64,000 bases of DNA from Chryseobacterium flavum (GTDB lineage Bacteria > Bacteroidota > Bacteroidia > Flavobacteriales > Weeksellaceae), in assembly GCF_003385595.1 (NCBI RefSeq), contig NZ_QNUE01000007.1, forward strand, positions 186,001 through 250,000, in the 5' to 3' direction. The translations under genes were made by a program, and so were the position numbers. Under the pieces are notes generated by a model. It did no database searches, was not told where the DNA came from, and saw only the letters and a program-made list of their open reading frames with translations. This document shows positions 9,042 through 18,157 of this stretch, in pieces. The first letter of the stretch is position 1. The number at the start of each line of letters is the position of its first letter.

Positions 9042-9554
9042 ATGAATCCGGAAATTAAACTAAGAAAAGCGGAAATTAAAGACAAAGACATCATTTGGGG
9101 AATTATTCAACAATCTATTGAAAGAAGAAGACAGGACGGAAGTACACAATGGCAGAATGGTTATCCTAACCCTGATACAGTGGAAAGTGATATCGCAAAA
9201 GATTTTGGATTCGTTCTTACTGTAAATAATGAAATTGCGGTATATGCTGCATTGATTTTAAATGATGAGCCTGCTTATAGTACTATTGAAGGGGCATGGT
9301 TAAGTAACGGCGAGTTTGTAGTAGTTCACAGGGTCGCTGTAGATGAAAAATTTGCAGGTCAGGGTATGGTGAAAAAATTGTTTGACCATATTGAAGATTT
9401 TACCCGGTCTCATGGAATCCAAAGTATAAAAGTAGATACCAATCATGATAATATGGCGATGCTGAAGATCCTGGAAGGAAAAGGATATTCTTATTGTGGA
9501 GAAGTTCTTCTCAGGGATGGGATGAGAAAAGCTTTTGAGAAGATTATAATTTGA
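9042..9554 (+). CDS. GNAT family N-acetyltransferase
   Basis: 170-aa GCN5-related acetyltransferase. The acetyl-CoA-binding motif A is VVHRVAVDEKFAGQGMVKKL at about residues 94-113, with the Q/RxxGxG/A-type loop (KFAGQGM). Motif B follows around VDTNHDNMAMLKILEGKGY, typical of small-molecule acetylating members. Substrate unknown. It is monocistronic, read towards the efflux operon regulator but separated from it by a promoter and operator. Confidence 0.92.
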   Translation: MNPEIKLRKAEIKDKDIIWGIIQQSIERRRQDGSTQWQNGYPNPDTVESDIAKDFGFVLTVNNEIAVYAALILNDEPAYSTIEGAWLSNGEFVVVHRVAVDEKFAGQGMVKKLFDHIEDFTRSHGIQSIKVDTNHDNMAMLKILEGKGYSYCGEVLLRDGMRKAFEKIII

Positions 9555-9626
9555 GTAAAAAGTTAAATCGGTTTTCATTGAATTTTTAAAACACAGCATA
9601 TTTATAATCTCTATCAGCTTTGTTCG

Positions 9627-9654
9627 TTTGGTTCCGAACTAATTTCTACTTTTG
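9627..9654 (+). promoter_or_regulatory. Promoter and likely operator of the efflux operon
   Basis: A perfect -7 box TACTTTTG at 9647-9654 lies 17 bp before the regulator ATG. Just upstream is a dyad, GTTC-C-GAAC centred on 9635, with flanking TT and AA partly extending it (9627-9643). The dyad sits between the -33 and -7 elements, where a bound MarR-type dimer would block RNA polymerase. Autoregulation by the first gene of the operon is inferred. Confidence 0.6.
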
Positions 9655-9670
9655 TTCAAATTTTTATATT

Positions 9671-10126
9671 ATGCACCAAAGTATAGAAATTGATGAGAAA
9701 ATCTTTCAGGATGCCGTAAAGTTTTATGGTACTGTTTTCAATTTGCCTCCGTTAGCATCAAAAATCTACGCTTACCTTCTTTTTGATTATGAAAAGGTGG
9801 GAATTACTTTTGACGAGTTTGTTGAAGTACTTTCAGCAAGTAAAAGTTCTGTTTCTACCAGTATCTCTTTGCTGCTTAACGCACAGCTTATCATTGACCA
9901 TAATAAAATGGATGAACGGAAACGGTATTTTTTCATTAATGATGAATACAAGAAAATAAGATTCGAAAAAATAGTTCAGAAGATGAAGGACGAATTAAAA
10001 TTATTAGATGATTTAAACAATTTTAAAAAAAGTAACGACGATGGATACAACGAAAGAATAGAACATTACAAAACACTCTTAAATAAAAACATAGAAAATA
10101 TTCAGGAATCTCTTAATAAACTATAA
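9671..10126 (+). CDS. GbsR/MarR family winged-helix regulator of RND efflux operon
   Basis: 151-aa regulator. The start was set at ATG 9671 (MHQSIEIDEK) since it lies 17 bp downstream of the -7 box; a longer upstream frame would begin inside the promoter. The winged helix-turn-helix covers roughly residues 25-95 (PPLASKIYAYLLFDYEKVG, EFVEVLSASKSSVSTSISLL, with wing MDERKRYFFIND), and the C-terminal third is a helical dimerisation part. One base separates it from the membrane-fusion gene, the usual layout for a local efflux repressor. Confidence 0.9.
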   Translation: MHQSIEIDEKIFQDAVKFYGTVFNLPPLASKIYAYLLFDYEKVGITFDEFVEVLSASKSSVSTSISLLLNAQLIIDHNKMDERKRYFFINDEYKKIRFEKIVQKMKDELKLLDDLNNFKKSNDDGYNERIEHYKTLLNKNIENIQESLNKL

Positions 10127-10127
10127 A

Positions 10128-11312
10128 ATGAATAATAAGCTAGTTATACTTTCTATTGCAGCGTTTTCACTGACAGCCTGCAAAAAAGAAGCTCCAAAAC
10201 AGGATGGTGCAAAGCCTTATCCTGTTGTTTCTGTGGAGTCTAAAAATATAGTAGGTTATCAGACGTTTCCGGCTACCATACAAGGTAGGGTAAACAATGA
10301 TGTGCGTGCAAAAATACAGGGTTATATTACTGAACTATTGGTAGATGAGGGACAGTATGTTACTAAAGGACAGCCTTTATTCCGTTTGGAAACAAATATT
10401 CTGAATGAAAATGCTGCAGCATCAAAAGCAGGAATAGGTGCTGCTGAATCCAGTGTAGCTGCGGCTCAGGCTTCTGTGAATGCAGCGCAGGTAGAAGTTA
10501 ACAAATTGAAACCTCTGGTTCAGAAAAATATTATAAGTAATGTTCAGTTACAAACTGCCCAGGCAAATCTGGCCCAGGCCCAGGCTCAGTTACAGCAGGC
10601 CATTGCTGCTAAAAGACAGGCTGTTGCCAATTATAAAGGGGTGGAAGCAAATATTGAATATTCCATTATCCGTGCTCCTATTTCAGGAGTGGTAGGGAAG
10701 CTTCCATTGAAAGTTGGGAGTTTGGTAGGACCATCAGACCAGACGCCTCTGACAACAATTTCTGATACTTCTCAGGTGTTTGCCTATTTTGCCATGAATG
10801 AAAAAGAATATTTTGATTTCCTTGAGAAAGTTCCGGGCAGTTCCATGCCGGAGAAAATAAAAAATCTTCCAATGGTTGAACTGCAGCTGGCAAATGGGAG
10901 CCTTTATCCTGAAAAAGGGAAAATTGAAGCCATTACCGGCCAGATTGACCCAACAACAGGAACCATTCAGTTCAGGGTAGGGTTTACGAATGCACAAAAA
11001 CTTTTAAGTAACGGAAACAGTGGGACCATCAGATTCCCGCAACGGTATGATAATGTACTTGTTGTTCCTGAAAGTGCAACGTATGAACAACAGGGAATTG
11101 TTTATGTTTACAAAGTGGAAAAAGATACTGCCAAGAATGTTGTCATTGACGTGATTGACAGAATTGACAATATGGCTCTTGTTAAATCAGGAGTAAACAA
11201 AGGTGAAACGGTAATTGCAGCCGGTATCGGAGGTCTGAAACCAGGAACTGCAGTGAAGCCGAAACCGATCAAAATGGATAGTCTTGTTCAATCAATAAAA
11301 CCGAAATTCTAA
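10128..11312 (+). CDS. RND efflux membrane fusion lipoprotein (AcrA/MexA-like)
   Basis: Periplasmic adaptor of a tripartite pump. A lipoprotein signal ends at LTAC-K (about residues 14-18). Then come a lipoyl half motif (VRAKIQGYITELLVDEGQYV), an Ala/Gln-rich hairpin at about residues 95-165 (AESSVAAAQASVNAAQVEV), a second lipoyl half (SIIRAPISGVVGKL), and beta-barrel and membrane-proximal domains. The stop overlaps the permease start (TAATG), giving coupled translation with its partner. Exported substrate unknown. Confidence 0.95.
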   Translation: MNNKLVILSIAAFSLTACKKEAPKQDGAKPYPVVSVESKNIVGYQTFPATIQGRVNNDVRAKIQGYITELLVDEGQYVTKGQPLFRLETNILNENAAASKAGIGAAESSVAAAQASVNAAQVEVNKLKPLVQKNIISNVQLQTAQANLAQAQAQLQQAIAAKRQAVANYKGVEANIEYSIIRAPISGVVGKLPLKVGSLVGPSDQTPLTTISDTSQVFAYFAMNEKEYFDFLEKVPGSSMPEKIKNLPMVELQLANGSLYPEKGKIEAITGQIDPTTGTIQFRVGFTNAQKLLSNGNSGTIRFPQRYDNVLVVPESATYEQQGIVYVYKVEKDTAKNVVIDVIDRIDNMALVKSGVNKGETVIAAGIGGLKPGTAVKPKPIKMDSLVQSIKPKF

Positions 11313-14300
11313 TGATAAAAAACTTTATTAACAGACCGGTTTTATCTACCGTAATCTCAATTTTGATTGTGATTCTCGGGGTTTTAGGACTTGTCTCGTT
11401 ACCGGTTACACAGTATCCGGACATTGCGCCTCCTACAGTCAGTGTTACAGCCAATTATACAGGAGCGAATGCGGAAACTGTTATGAAAAGTGTTGTAGTT
11501 CCTCTGGAAGAACAGATCAATGGGGTGGAAGGAATGGATTATATCACTTCTTCCGCAGGAAATGACGGATCTGCCAATATTCAGGTTTTCTTTAAACAGG
11601 GTATAGATCCTGATATTGCTGCGGTAAACGTACAGAACCGTGTGGCAAGAGCTACACCTTTGCTTCCTTCCGAAGTAACCCGTTCAGGGGTAGTAACCCA
11701 AAAGCAGCAGACAAGTGCCCTGATGTATATGTCTTTCTATTCCGAAAATAAGGACCTGGATGACGTATATCTTCAGAACTTTTTGAATATCAATATTATT
11801 CCCAATCTGAAAAGGGTAAATGGTGTAGGAGATGCCAACGTATTCGGGGGTAAGAATTATTCTATGAGAATCTGGCTGGATCCGGCAAAAATGGCGGCTT
11901 ACGGTGTTACTCCCACAGATGTTACCAATGCCATCAATGAGCAGAGTAGAGAGGCAGCAGCAGGTTCTATCGGACAAAACAGCGGAAGCTCATTTGAATA
12001 CATTATTAAATATGTAGGTAAATTCAACGATAAGGGGCAATATGATAATATCATCATTAAAGCTCTTAATGACGGGCAGAATCTTATGTTAAAAGATGTT
12101 GCCAAAGTAGAACTGGCAGGTCAGTCTTACAGTGGAATCGGAGAAAATGGAAACAACCCTTCCATCAGTATGGGGATTTTCCAGACACCGGGATCCAATG
12201 CTCAGGAGATTATTAAGAATATCAAAGCTTATCTGAAGTCGGCAGAAAGTACATTTCCGCAGGGAATTAAATATACATTTAACTTTGATACAAATGAATT
12301 CCTTGATGCTTCTATTGAAAAAGTGGTACATACCCTGATCGAAGCATTCATCCTGGTGTTTATTGTTGTGTATATCTTCCTTCAGGATTTCAGATCTACA
12401 CTGATTCCGGCGATTGCTGTTCCGGTATCTATTGTAGGAGCCTTTTTCTTCTTGAATTTATTCGGGTACTCTCTGAATCTCTTAACTTTATTCGCCCTGG
12501 TACTGGCAATCGGTATTGTGGTGGATGATGCTATCGTAGTCGTCGAGGCCGTCCATGCAAAGATGGAACACGGTATTTCTGATGCTAAAAAAGCTACAGT
12601 AGAAGCGATGGACGAAATTACAGGTGCAATTATTTCAATTACTTTGGTAATGGCATCGGTATTTATTCCGGTAACATTCATTAAAGGACCTACGGGAGTA
12701 TTCTATCAACAATTTGGTATTACTCTGATTGTTGCCATCGTAATTTCTGCGATCAACGCATTGACCTTGAGTCCGGTTTTATGTTCATTATTCCTAAAAC
12801 CCCATGCTGAGCATCATCAGGAATATCAGAAGTTGAATTTCCTACAGAAGTTTTTCTATAAATTTAATATTGCCTTTAAAACAACAACAGACCGTTACGG
12901 TAGAGGATTTGTGTTTTTATTGAGACACAAGTGGGTCACCCTGGTTATTTTTGCGGTGACAGGCGGTATCTTATATTGGGCCAGTGGTACGATGAAAAAA
13001 GGATTTGTACCTACAGAAGACAGGGGAATTATCTTTACGGATGTACAGCTTCCTCCGGGAGCCTCTATGGAAAGAACATACAATGTATTGAAAACCCTTC
13101 AGGCTAATGCAATGAAAGTTCCGGGTGTACAAAATGTAACAATTTCTACCGGTAGAGGATTCTTATCAGGAAACGGTAGTAATAACGGTCTTGCCTTTAT
13201 CAAACTGAAGCCATTTGAAGAAAGAAAAAAAGACGGCCAGACTTCTGAAGATATTACGAAGAAACTATTTGGCATTTCAGGAGCTGTTCCGGATGCGAAA
13301 GTAGTATTCTTCCAGCCGCCGAGTGTACCTGGTTTTGGTAGTAGTGCCGGTTTTGAGATGGTATTACTGGATAAATCGGGTGGTGAATATGCAGATCTTG
13401 ATGCTAAAACAAATGACTTTATCGGTAAATTGATGCAGAGACCCGAAATTGAATTTGCCCAGACTTCATTCAATACAAGATATCCTCAATATCAAATGGA
13501 AATTAATGTTCCTTTAGCTAAACAGCTTGGGGTTTCGGTAAGTGACATTCTTGCAACCATGCAGGGATATATCGGAGGAATCTATACGGCAGATTTTACA
13601 AAGTATGGTAAACAGTTCAGGGTAATGGTTCAGGCTCTTCCTGATAACAGAAAAAGTATTGACAACCTGAATGAGCTGTATGTAAGAACAGGTTCCGGAA
13701 TCATGTCTCCGATCTCCCAGTTTGTGACTTTGACAAAAGCATACGGACCACAGTCTGTAAGCCGTTATAACCTGTTTACTTCTGTGAAGATTACAGGAGC
13801 TAACTCTGCCGGGTTCAGTACCGGAGATGCGATTGCTGCGGTACAACAGGTGGCTGGTGAAACATTGAACCAGAATTACGCAGTTGAATTTACCGGATTA
13901 TCCCGGGAAGAATTAGCTTCAGGATCTCAGACATTATTGATTTTTGCATTAAGTTTAATCTTCGTATACTTTATTCTTTCTGCACAGTATGAGAGTTATA
14001 TTCTTCCTCTGATTGTGGTAATTTCTCTTCCTTTAGGGGTAATGGGAGCCTATTTCGGGCAGAAGATTATGGGATTGGAGAACAACATCTATTTCCAGAT
14101 TGCACTGATCATGCTTGTGGGATTACTCGCGAAGAATGCTATTCTAATTGTAGAATTTGCAATTCAGAGAAGGCACCACGGGGAAACCATTGTTATGGCA
14201 GCGATCAATGCTGCAAAAGCAAGACTAAGACCGATCCTGATGACTTCATTTGCTTTCATCTTCGGATTATTGCCGTTGGTTCTTGCAAGCGGAATTGGAG

Positions 14301-14458
14301 CTGTAGGGAACAGGTCAATTGCTACCGGTGCAGCGATCGGATTGTTGATAGGAACTATATTAGGACTTTTTGTAATTCCGGTACTGTTTGTAATTTTTGA
14401 AACATTACAAGAGAAGATCAAGCCTATAAAAAAAGAAGATATCAGTTTAGCAGAGTAA
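11312..14458 (+). CDS. RND multidrug efflux permease (HAE1/AcrB type)
   Basis: 1048-aa proton-driven inner-membrane pump subunit. The N-terminal helix (NFINRPVLSTVISILIVILG) and TM4 with the paired Asp residues of the proton relay (GIVVDDAIVVVEAVHAKMEH, near residues 398-417) match the HAE1 family. Large periplasmic pore and docking domains lie between TM1-2 and TM7-8, and a conserved TM11 region (RLRPILMTSFAFIFGLLPL) is present. It forms a trimer with the adjacent adaptor and outer-membrane channel. Confidence 0.97.
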   Translation: MIKNFINRPVLSTVISILIVILGVLGLVSLPVTQYPDIAPPTVSVTANYTGANAETVMKSVVVPLEEQINGVEGMDYITSSAGNDGSANIQVFFKQGIDPDIAAVNVQNRVARATPLLPSEVTRSGVVTQKQQTSALMYMSFYSENKDLDDVYLQNFLNINIIPNLKRVNGVGDANVFGGKNYSMRIWLDPAKMAAYGVTPTDVTNAINEQSREAAAGSIGQNSGSSFEYIIKYVGKFNDKGQYDNIIIKALNDGQNLMLKDVAKVELAGQSYSGIGENGNNPSISMGIFQTPGSNAQEIIKNIKAYLKSAESTFPQGIKYTFNFDTNEFLDASIEKVVHTLIEAFILVFIVVYIFLQDFRSTLIPAIAVPVSIVGAFFFLNLFGYSLNLLTLFALVLAIGIVVDDAIVVVEAVHAKMEHGISDAKKATVEAMDEITGAIISITLVMASVFIPVTFIKGPTGVFYQQFGITLIVAIVISAINALTLSPVLCSLFLKPHAEHHQEYQKLNFLQKFFYKFNIAFKTTTDRYGRGFVFLLRHKWVTLVIFAVTGGILYWASGTMKKGFVPTEDRGIIFTDVQLPPGASMERTYNVLKTLQANAMKVPGVQNVTISTGRGFLSGNGSNNGLAFIKLKPFEERKKDGQTSEDITKKLFGISGAVPDAKVVFFQPPSVPGFGSSAGFEMVLLDKSGGEYADLDAKTNDFIGKLMQRPEIEFAQTSFNTRYPQYQMEINVPLAKQLGVSVSDILATMQGYIGGIYTADFTKYGKQFRVMVQALPDNRKSIDNLNELYVRTGSGIMSPISQFVTLTKAYGPQSVSRYNLFTSVKITGANSAGFSTGDAIAAVQQVAGETLNQNYAVEFTGLSREELASGSQTLLIFALSLIFVYFILSAQYESYILPLIVVISLPLGVMGAYFGQKIMGLENNIYFQIALIMLVGLLAKNAILIVEFAIQRRHHGETIVMAAINAAKARLRPILMTSFAFIFGLLPLVLASGIGAVGNRSIATGAAIGLLIGTILGLFVIPVLFVIFETLQEKIKPIKKEDISLAE

Positions 14459-14510
14459 AATTAATTAGAGAAGCAGGGATAAGAGGCAGAATTCTGATGC
14501 TCTGTTCCTG

Positions 14511-14538
14511 ACTTCCAATTTCTAATTTCTAACTTCAA
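14511..14538. repeat. Short imperfect tandem repeat between permease and channel genes
   Basis: Three successive units of the form ACTTCCAATTT, CTAATTT, CTAACTTC fill most of the 89-bp gap between the two genes. I recall similar AACTTCTAA-type low-complexity tracts as common intergenic fillers in Chryseobacterium, but cannot count them here. Confidence 0.5.
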
Positions 14539-14547
14539 TTTTAAATA

Positions 14548-15963
14548 ATGAAGAGTTTATTAAACATCATAAAAGGAATCACTTTTTCAGTTTTCATGCT
14601 GGGAGCTATTACATCCTGTATGGCCCGTAAAGAATATGAAAGACCGAAAAACGTTGTTGACGAAAAGCTTTTCCGTACTGATATGCTTCCTTCGGACAGT
14701 ACAAATGTAGCCAATGTATCCTGGAAAGAGATTTTTACTGATCCGATTCTCCAGGGACATATATCCAAAGCTTTAGACAACAATCTTGATATCAGAATTG
14801 CATTGCAGAGTATCACTTCTGCAGAAGCTTATCTGAAACAGAGCAAGGCAGCCTATCTGCCGACTCTTTCTGTAGGTCCGAATTATACCTTCCAGACGCA
14901 GTCGATTAACACACAATTTGGACAGATCATAGGGGAAAGACGATATGTTAACCAATTTGATATTACAGCAAGCCTTGGCTGGGAAGCAGACTTGTGGGGG
15001 AAATTAAAGGCACAGGAAAAGGCACAGCTGGCAACCTATCTGGGGACCGTTGCCGCTCATAAAGAGGTAAAAAGCAGTCTTGTTGCTTCCATAGCTTCAG
15101 CATATTATCAGCTGTTAACCTTTGATGCCCAGAAAAGGATTATCACTGAAACAATTGCCGTACGTGAGAAGAACTTAGAAACGACAAAAGCTCTGAAGAC
15201 TTCCGGGACTGTAACTGAAGTAGCGGTACAGCAAAGTGAAGCACTGGTTTTCAATGCTAAATCTTTATTGATTGATATTGATACCCAGATCCAGTTGCTT
15301 GAGAATACAATGAGCCTGTTAATGGGAGAGCCTTCTCATTCGATCGAAAGATCTACTTTAGAGGGACAAAAGCTTCCGATTGACCTAAAGCTTGGATATC
15401 CTACCCAGTTATTGGCTAATCGCCCAGATGTAATGAGGGCAGAATATAACCTGATGAATGCTTTTGAACTGACCAATGCAGCAAAGGCCCAGTTTTATCC
15501 TACTTTGAAAATTACCGGAAGCGGTGGGGTTCAGTCAGTAGATATTGACCACCTGTTCAGTGTCAATTCATTGTTTGCCAATGTTGTTGCAGGATTGGCT
15601 CAGCCAATCTTAAATAAGAGACAAATCAAAACAAATTATGATGTGAGTCTTGCAAACCAGGAAACAGCCTACCTGAATTTTAGGAAAACAGTACTTACTG
15701 CCGGAAAAGAAGTTTCGGATGCGATCAGGGTTTTCTCTGTTCAGGATTCTTTTATTGAATTGAAGCAAAAAGAACTTGATGCCTACAAAAAATCTGTGGA
15801 TTATTCCCAGGAATTGGTCAACTATGGTATGGCTAACTATCTTGAAGTATTGAATGCAAGTGTGAATTCATTGAATGCAGAACTCAACATTTCCAATGCT
15901 CAATACAGTAAAATGAAAGCTGCTGTAGAGCTTTATCAGGCTTTAGGTGGAGGCTGGAAATAA
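14548..15963 (+). CDS. TolC/NodT-family outer membrane efflux lipoprotein
   Basis: 471-aa outer-membrane channel of the tripartite pump. A lipobox (GAITSC-M) follows the N-terminal hydrophobic stretch, as in the NodT subfamily. Two repeats of the OEP fold are visible, with long helices (ALDNNLDIRIALQSITSAEA and LANRPDVMRAEYNLMNAFEL) and strand-like parts (PTLSVGPNYTFQ and PTLKITGSGGVQ). It is the last gene of the regulator-adaptor-permease-channel operon; a terminator follows. Confidence 0.95.
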   Translation: MKSLLNIIKGITFSVFMLGAITSCMARKEYERPKNVVDEKLFRTDMLPSDSTNVANVSWKEIFTDPILQGHISKALDNNLDIRIALQSITSAEAYLKQSKAAYLPTLSVGPNYTFQTQSINTQFGQIIGERRYVNQFDITASLGWEADLWGKLKAQEKAQLATYLGTVAAHKEVKSSLVASIASAYYQLLTFDAQKRIITETIAVREKNLETTKALKTSGTVTEVAVQQSEALVFNAKSLLIDIDTQIQLLENTMSLLMGEPSHSIERSTLEGQKLPIDLKLGYPTQLLANRPDVMRAEYNLMNAFELTNAAKAQFYPTLKITGSGGVQSVDIDHLFSVNSLFANVVAGLAQPILNKRQIKTNYDVSLANQETAYLNFRKTVLTAGKEVSDAIRVFSVQDSFIELKQKELDAYKKSVDYSQELVNYGMANYLEVLNASVNSLNAELNISNAQYSKMKAAVELYQALGGGWK

Positions 15964-15987
15964 ATCCTTTACCAGATACATTATATC

Positions 15988-16018
15988 AGCGTATGTCAGT
16001 ACTGGCATACGCTTTTTG
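15988..16018 (+). terminator. Terminator of the efflux operon
   Basis: 8-bp stem AGCGTATG/CATACGCT with inner CAGTACTG self-complementarity, followed by five Ts. Confidence 0.85.
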
Positions 16019-16105
16019 TTGTTTAAAGGTCATTAATTGACTTTTTCCGGTTTGAAATAACAGTGTTTTAATATTTGTTAAAATGAATTTTTTATTTGTA
16101 TATAT

Positions 16106-16129
16106 GTATTTAACTACGTAGTTTTATAC
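16106..16129. promoter_or_regulatory. Palindromic operator overlapping the GNAT-marR promoter
   Basis: A perfect 12-bp palindrome AACTACGTAGTT (16112-16123) is extended on both sides by GTAT/ATAC to a 24-bp dyad with two mismatched pairs. It covers the candidate -7 box (TAGTTTTA, 16119-16126), which lies 20 bp after TTTG at 16095-16098. The MarR-type protein encoded in the same operon is the obvious binder; this is an inference. Confidence 0.7.
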
Positions 16130-16145
16130 TTTAAAATAAAGCGTA

Positions 16146-16634
16146 ATGAAAATACAGATTCAACCTATAGGAAATGCATATGCGGAGCAGGCTATTGATC
16201 TGATCCTGACCATTCAACAAAAAGAATTTAATATTCCGATCACAATACAGGATCAGCCGGATCTTCTACAGATTGAAAATTTTTATACACAAGCCGGAGG
16301 TAACTTCTGGGGTGCTTTTGTGGATGGTGAAATGATAGGTACTATTGCGTTGGTGAAGTTTGATGATAGGGCAGGAGCGATCAGAAAAATGTTTGTAAAG
16401 AAGGAATTCAGGGGAAAAGAATTTAATATTGCCCAGATGTTACTGGAAAAGTTAATCTCTTTCTGCAATGATAACGGAATTGATGACATTTATCTGGGTA
16501 CTATAACAGTATTGAAAGCAGCGCAGCGTTTTTATGAGCGGAACCATTTTGTGAAGATCGAAAAAGATAATCTTCCCGCTAAATTTCCTCTGATGAGTGC
16601 CGATGATATTTTTTACCATTTAAATATTGACTGA
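16146..16634 (+). CDS. GNAT family N-acetyltransferase
   Basis: 162-aa acetyltransferase with motif A GAIRKMFVKKEFRGKEFNIA at about residues 78-97 (acetyl-CoA pyrophosphate loop RGKEFNIA, less Gly-rich than usual) and a C-terminal KAAQRFYERNHFVKI segment. The substrate is unknown. It is the first gene of a pair with a MarR regulator 2 bp downstream; in other bacteria MarR and GNAT domains are fused into one protein, so this is probably the split form of that pair. Confidence 0.9.
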   Translation: MKIQIQPIGNAYAEQAIDLILTIQQKEFNIPITIQDQPDLLQIENFYTQAGGNFWGAFVDGEMIGTIALVKFDDRAGAIRKMFVKKEFRGKEFNIAQMLLEKLISFCNDNGIDDIYLGTITVLKAAQRFYERNHFVKIEKDNLPAKFPLMSADDIFYHLNID

Positions 16635-16636
16635 AA

Positions 16637-17116
16637 ATGAATGTAATCAACGAAGCAGGAATTCTTGCCATATCCACCAGGCTGCACCGCCTCAGTGAAC
16701 AATTGAGAAAAGACGGCGCATTGATTTATAAAGCATTCGGTATTGATTTCGAACTTAAATGGTTTCCCGTGATCTTTACTATATATAAAAAGGAAGTAGC
16801 CGGTGTTGTGGAAATTGCCAATGAGATCGGATATACTCATCCTTCCACAATTGCTTTGCTCAAAGAGCTTGAAAGACTGGAACTGATACAATGGGAAAAA
16901 GATAAACAGGATGAACGGAAAAGACTGTTTAAGCTGACTTCAAAAGGTAATGAACTCATTGATAAAATGAAACCTGTCTGGGAGCTGATGGCTCAGGTCT
17001 TAGGTGATATTGCAGACAATAAAAACAATCTGCTGGCTGCCATTGATGAAGCGGAAGAAAAAATTGCCAATCAGTCTTTTTATCAGAGAGCGTTGCAGGT
17101 GAAGAACTCGAAGTAA
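16637..17116 (+). CDS. MarR family transcriptional regulator
   Basis: 159-aa winged helix-turn-helix protein. HTH at about residues 50-80 (GVVEIANEIGYTHPSTIALL), wing with the family DE-RKR signature (KDKQDERKRLFKLTSKGNEL), and flanking helices for dimerisation. It starts 2 bp after the acetyltransferase stop, so the two are one operon. Its likely operator is the palindrome at 16106-16129. Its ligand may be the acetyltransferase's substrate or product. Confidence 0.92.
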   Translation: MNVINEAGILAISTRLHRLSEQLRKDGALIYKAFGIDFELKWFPVIFTIYKKEVAGVVEIANEIGYTHPSTIALLKELERLELIQWEKDKQDERKRLFKLTSKGNELIDKMKPVWELMAQVLGDIADNKNNLLAAIDEAEEKIANQSFYQRALQVKNSK

Positions 17117-17136
17117 TTAAATTATTTGCTTTTAAG

Positions 17137-17167
17137 AACAGTTATATCGTGAATATAACTGTTTTTT
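17137..17167 (+). terminator. Terminator of the GNAT-marR operon
   Basis: 11-bp perfect stem AACAGTTATAT/ATATAACTGTT, 5-nt loop, then T6. Confidence 0.9.
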
Positions 17168-17637
17168 GTTATATCTAATTCATTTATGCTATAAATTGAG
17201 TGGAGTTGACCTTTTTATTTAACCATAAAAAATAATATTCTTAATAAAAATTATACTTTAATTTATTTTGTTTAGAACATTTTTTTTTGACCCTAAAAAA
17301 TTCTATCTGTATTTTTTTATGTTATTCAATTTTTTTAAAATTATTATTAAACGCAAATCTTTTACATGTTAAAAAAACAACTGAATTTTATTGTTTTGTA
17401 AAAATGTTTTCTTTTAAAATGTTGATAATCAGTATATGTTATATTAGAATAAGGATTGGATTTGAAGCTAGCCTTACAACTCATTCCATAAACAATTTTA
17501 TTCCATTGATTCTTTCTGCTTTTACCTGCTAACCGGCTGAACCGAAAACCAGAACTAGAAACTGAATATTAATTTTTGAAAGATAGTGATTGTCCTTGTA
17601 ACTAGTTTCTTGGTTTTGGAGTAACATCCAATAACTA
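17168..17637. other. AT-rich intergenic region without a supported gene
   Basis: 470 bp of very AT-rich DNA between two terminated units. An 81-codon frame at 17287-17532 lacks an ATG start and a family signature and has the composition of random AT-rich DNA. No RNA or repeat was recognised. Confidence 0.6.
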
Positions 17638-18024
17638 TTAACTAATAATTTCAATTATTTTTGGTAAATCTATTTTTTTTAAATACTGTTTTTCATCTTC
17701 GGTGAGAATATCTGTTCCAAGGGCAATTTCTTCCCACGCTTTTTTATCCTGTCGGTAAAGTGCAAACTCAATGGCTTCAATTTTTGGCTTTTTATTGAGT
17801 CCAAGCATTCTCAAATCTATTCGTTGTCCTTCTTTAATTTCGCCTTCTATAATCTGTCCTATTAAGAAAAACTTTCTCACTGTAATTTGCAAAACATGGT
17901 TGAGTTTGAATTGTGCCACACATAAATGATGCCAGCTATATCCGCAATACCTGCATTGTTTTGCATATGGGGAAAGAGTGGGTTTATTACATTTTGGGCA
18001 ATTATTTTCAGGGATTTCAGCCAT
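17638..18024 (-). CDS. Zinc-ribbon protein with EF-Tu domain-2-like beta barrel
   Basis: 128 aa. Residues 9-28 form a zinc ribbon with two Cys pairs (CPKC, then CRYC after 13 residues). Residues about 48-105 (FFLIGQIIEGEIKEGQRIDL, IEAIEFALYR, WEEIALGTDI) have the spacing of the small beta barrel of elongation-factor domain 2, with the G-x-I-x-x-G-E-I-K-x-G pattern. Similar barrels occur in small stand-alone hypothetical proteins. The family is not firmly recognised and no function is proposed. The gene is monocistronic. Confidence 0.75.
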   Translation of the reverse strand: MAEIPENNCPKCNKPTLSPYAKQCRYCGYSWHHLCVAQFKLNHVLQITVRKFFLIGQIIEGEIKEGQRIDLRMLGLNKKPKIEAIEFALYRQDKKAWEEIALGTDILTEDEKQYLKKIDLPKIIEIIS

Positions 18025-18098
18025 AATTTATATCGCTCTATTTTTCAAATTTCATCTATTGTTTGCTCTAATTTATTATTATTTTTCAGAATATCTAG

Positions 18099-18129
18099 TA
18101 AAATAAAAACCCGCCAGATTGGCGGGTTT
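18099..18129 (-). terminator. Terminator of the TonB-dependent receptor gene
   Basis: Stem AAACCCGCCA/TGGCGGGTTT with 3-nt loop; T-rich tail on the minus strand. Confidence 0.9.
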
Positions 18130-18157
18130 GTTTGGTTTATATCTGAATGATTTTGTA

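Noticed and set aside
17287-17532. 81-codon plus-strand frame
   Set aside because: No ATG start, no family, composition of AT-rich filler between two terminated operons.
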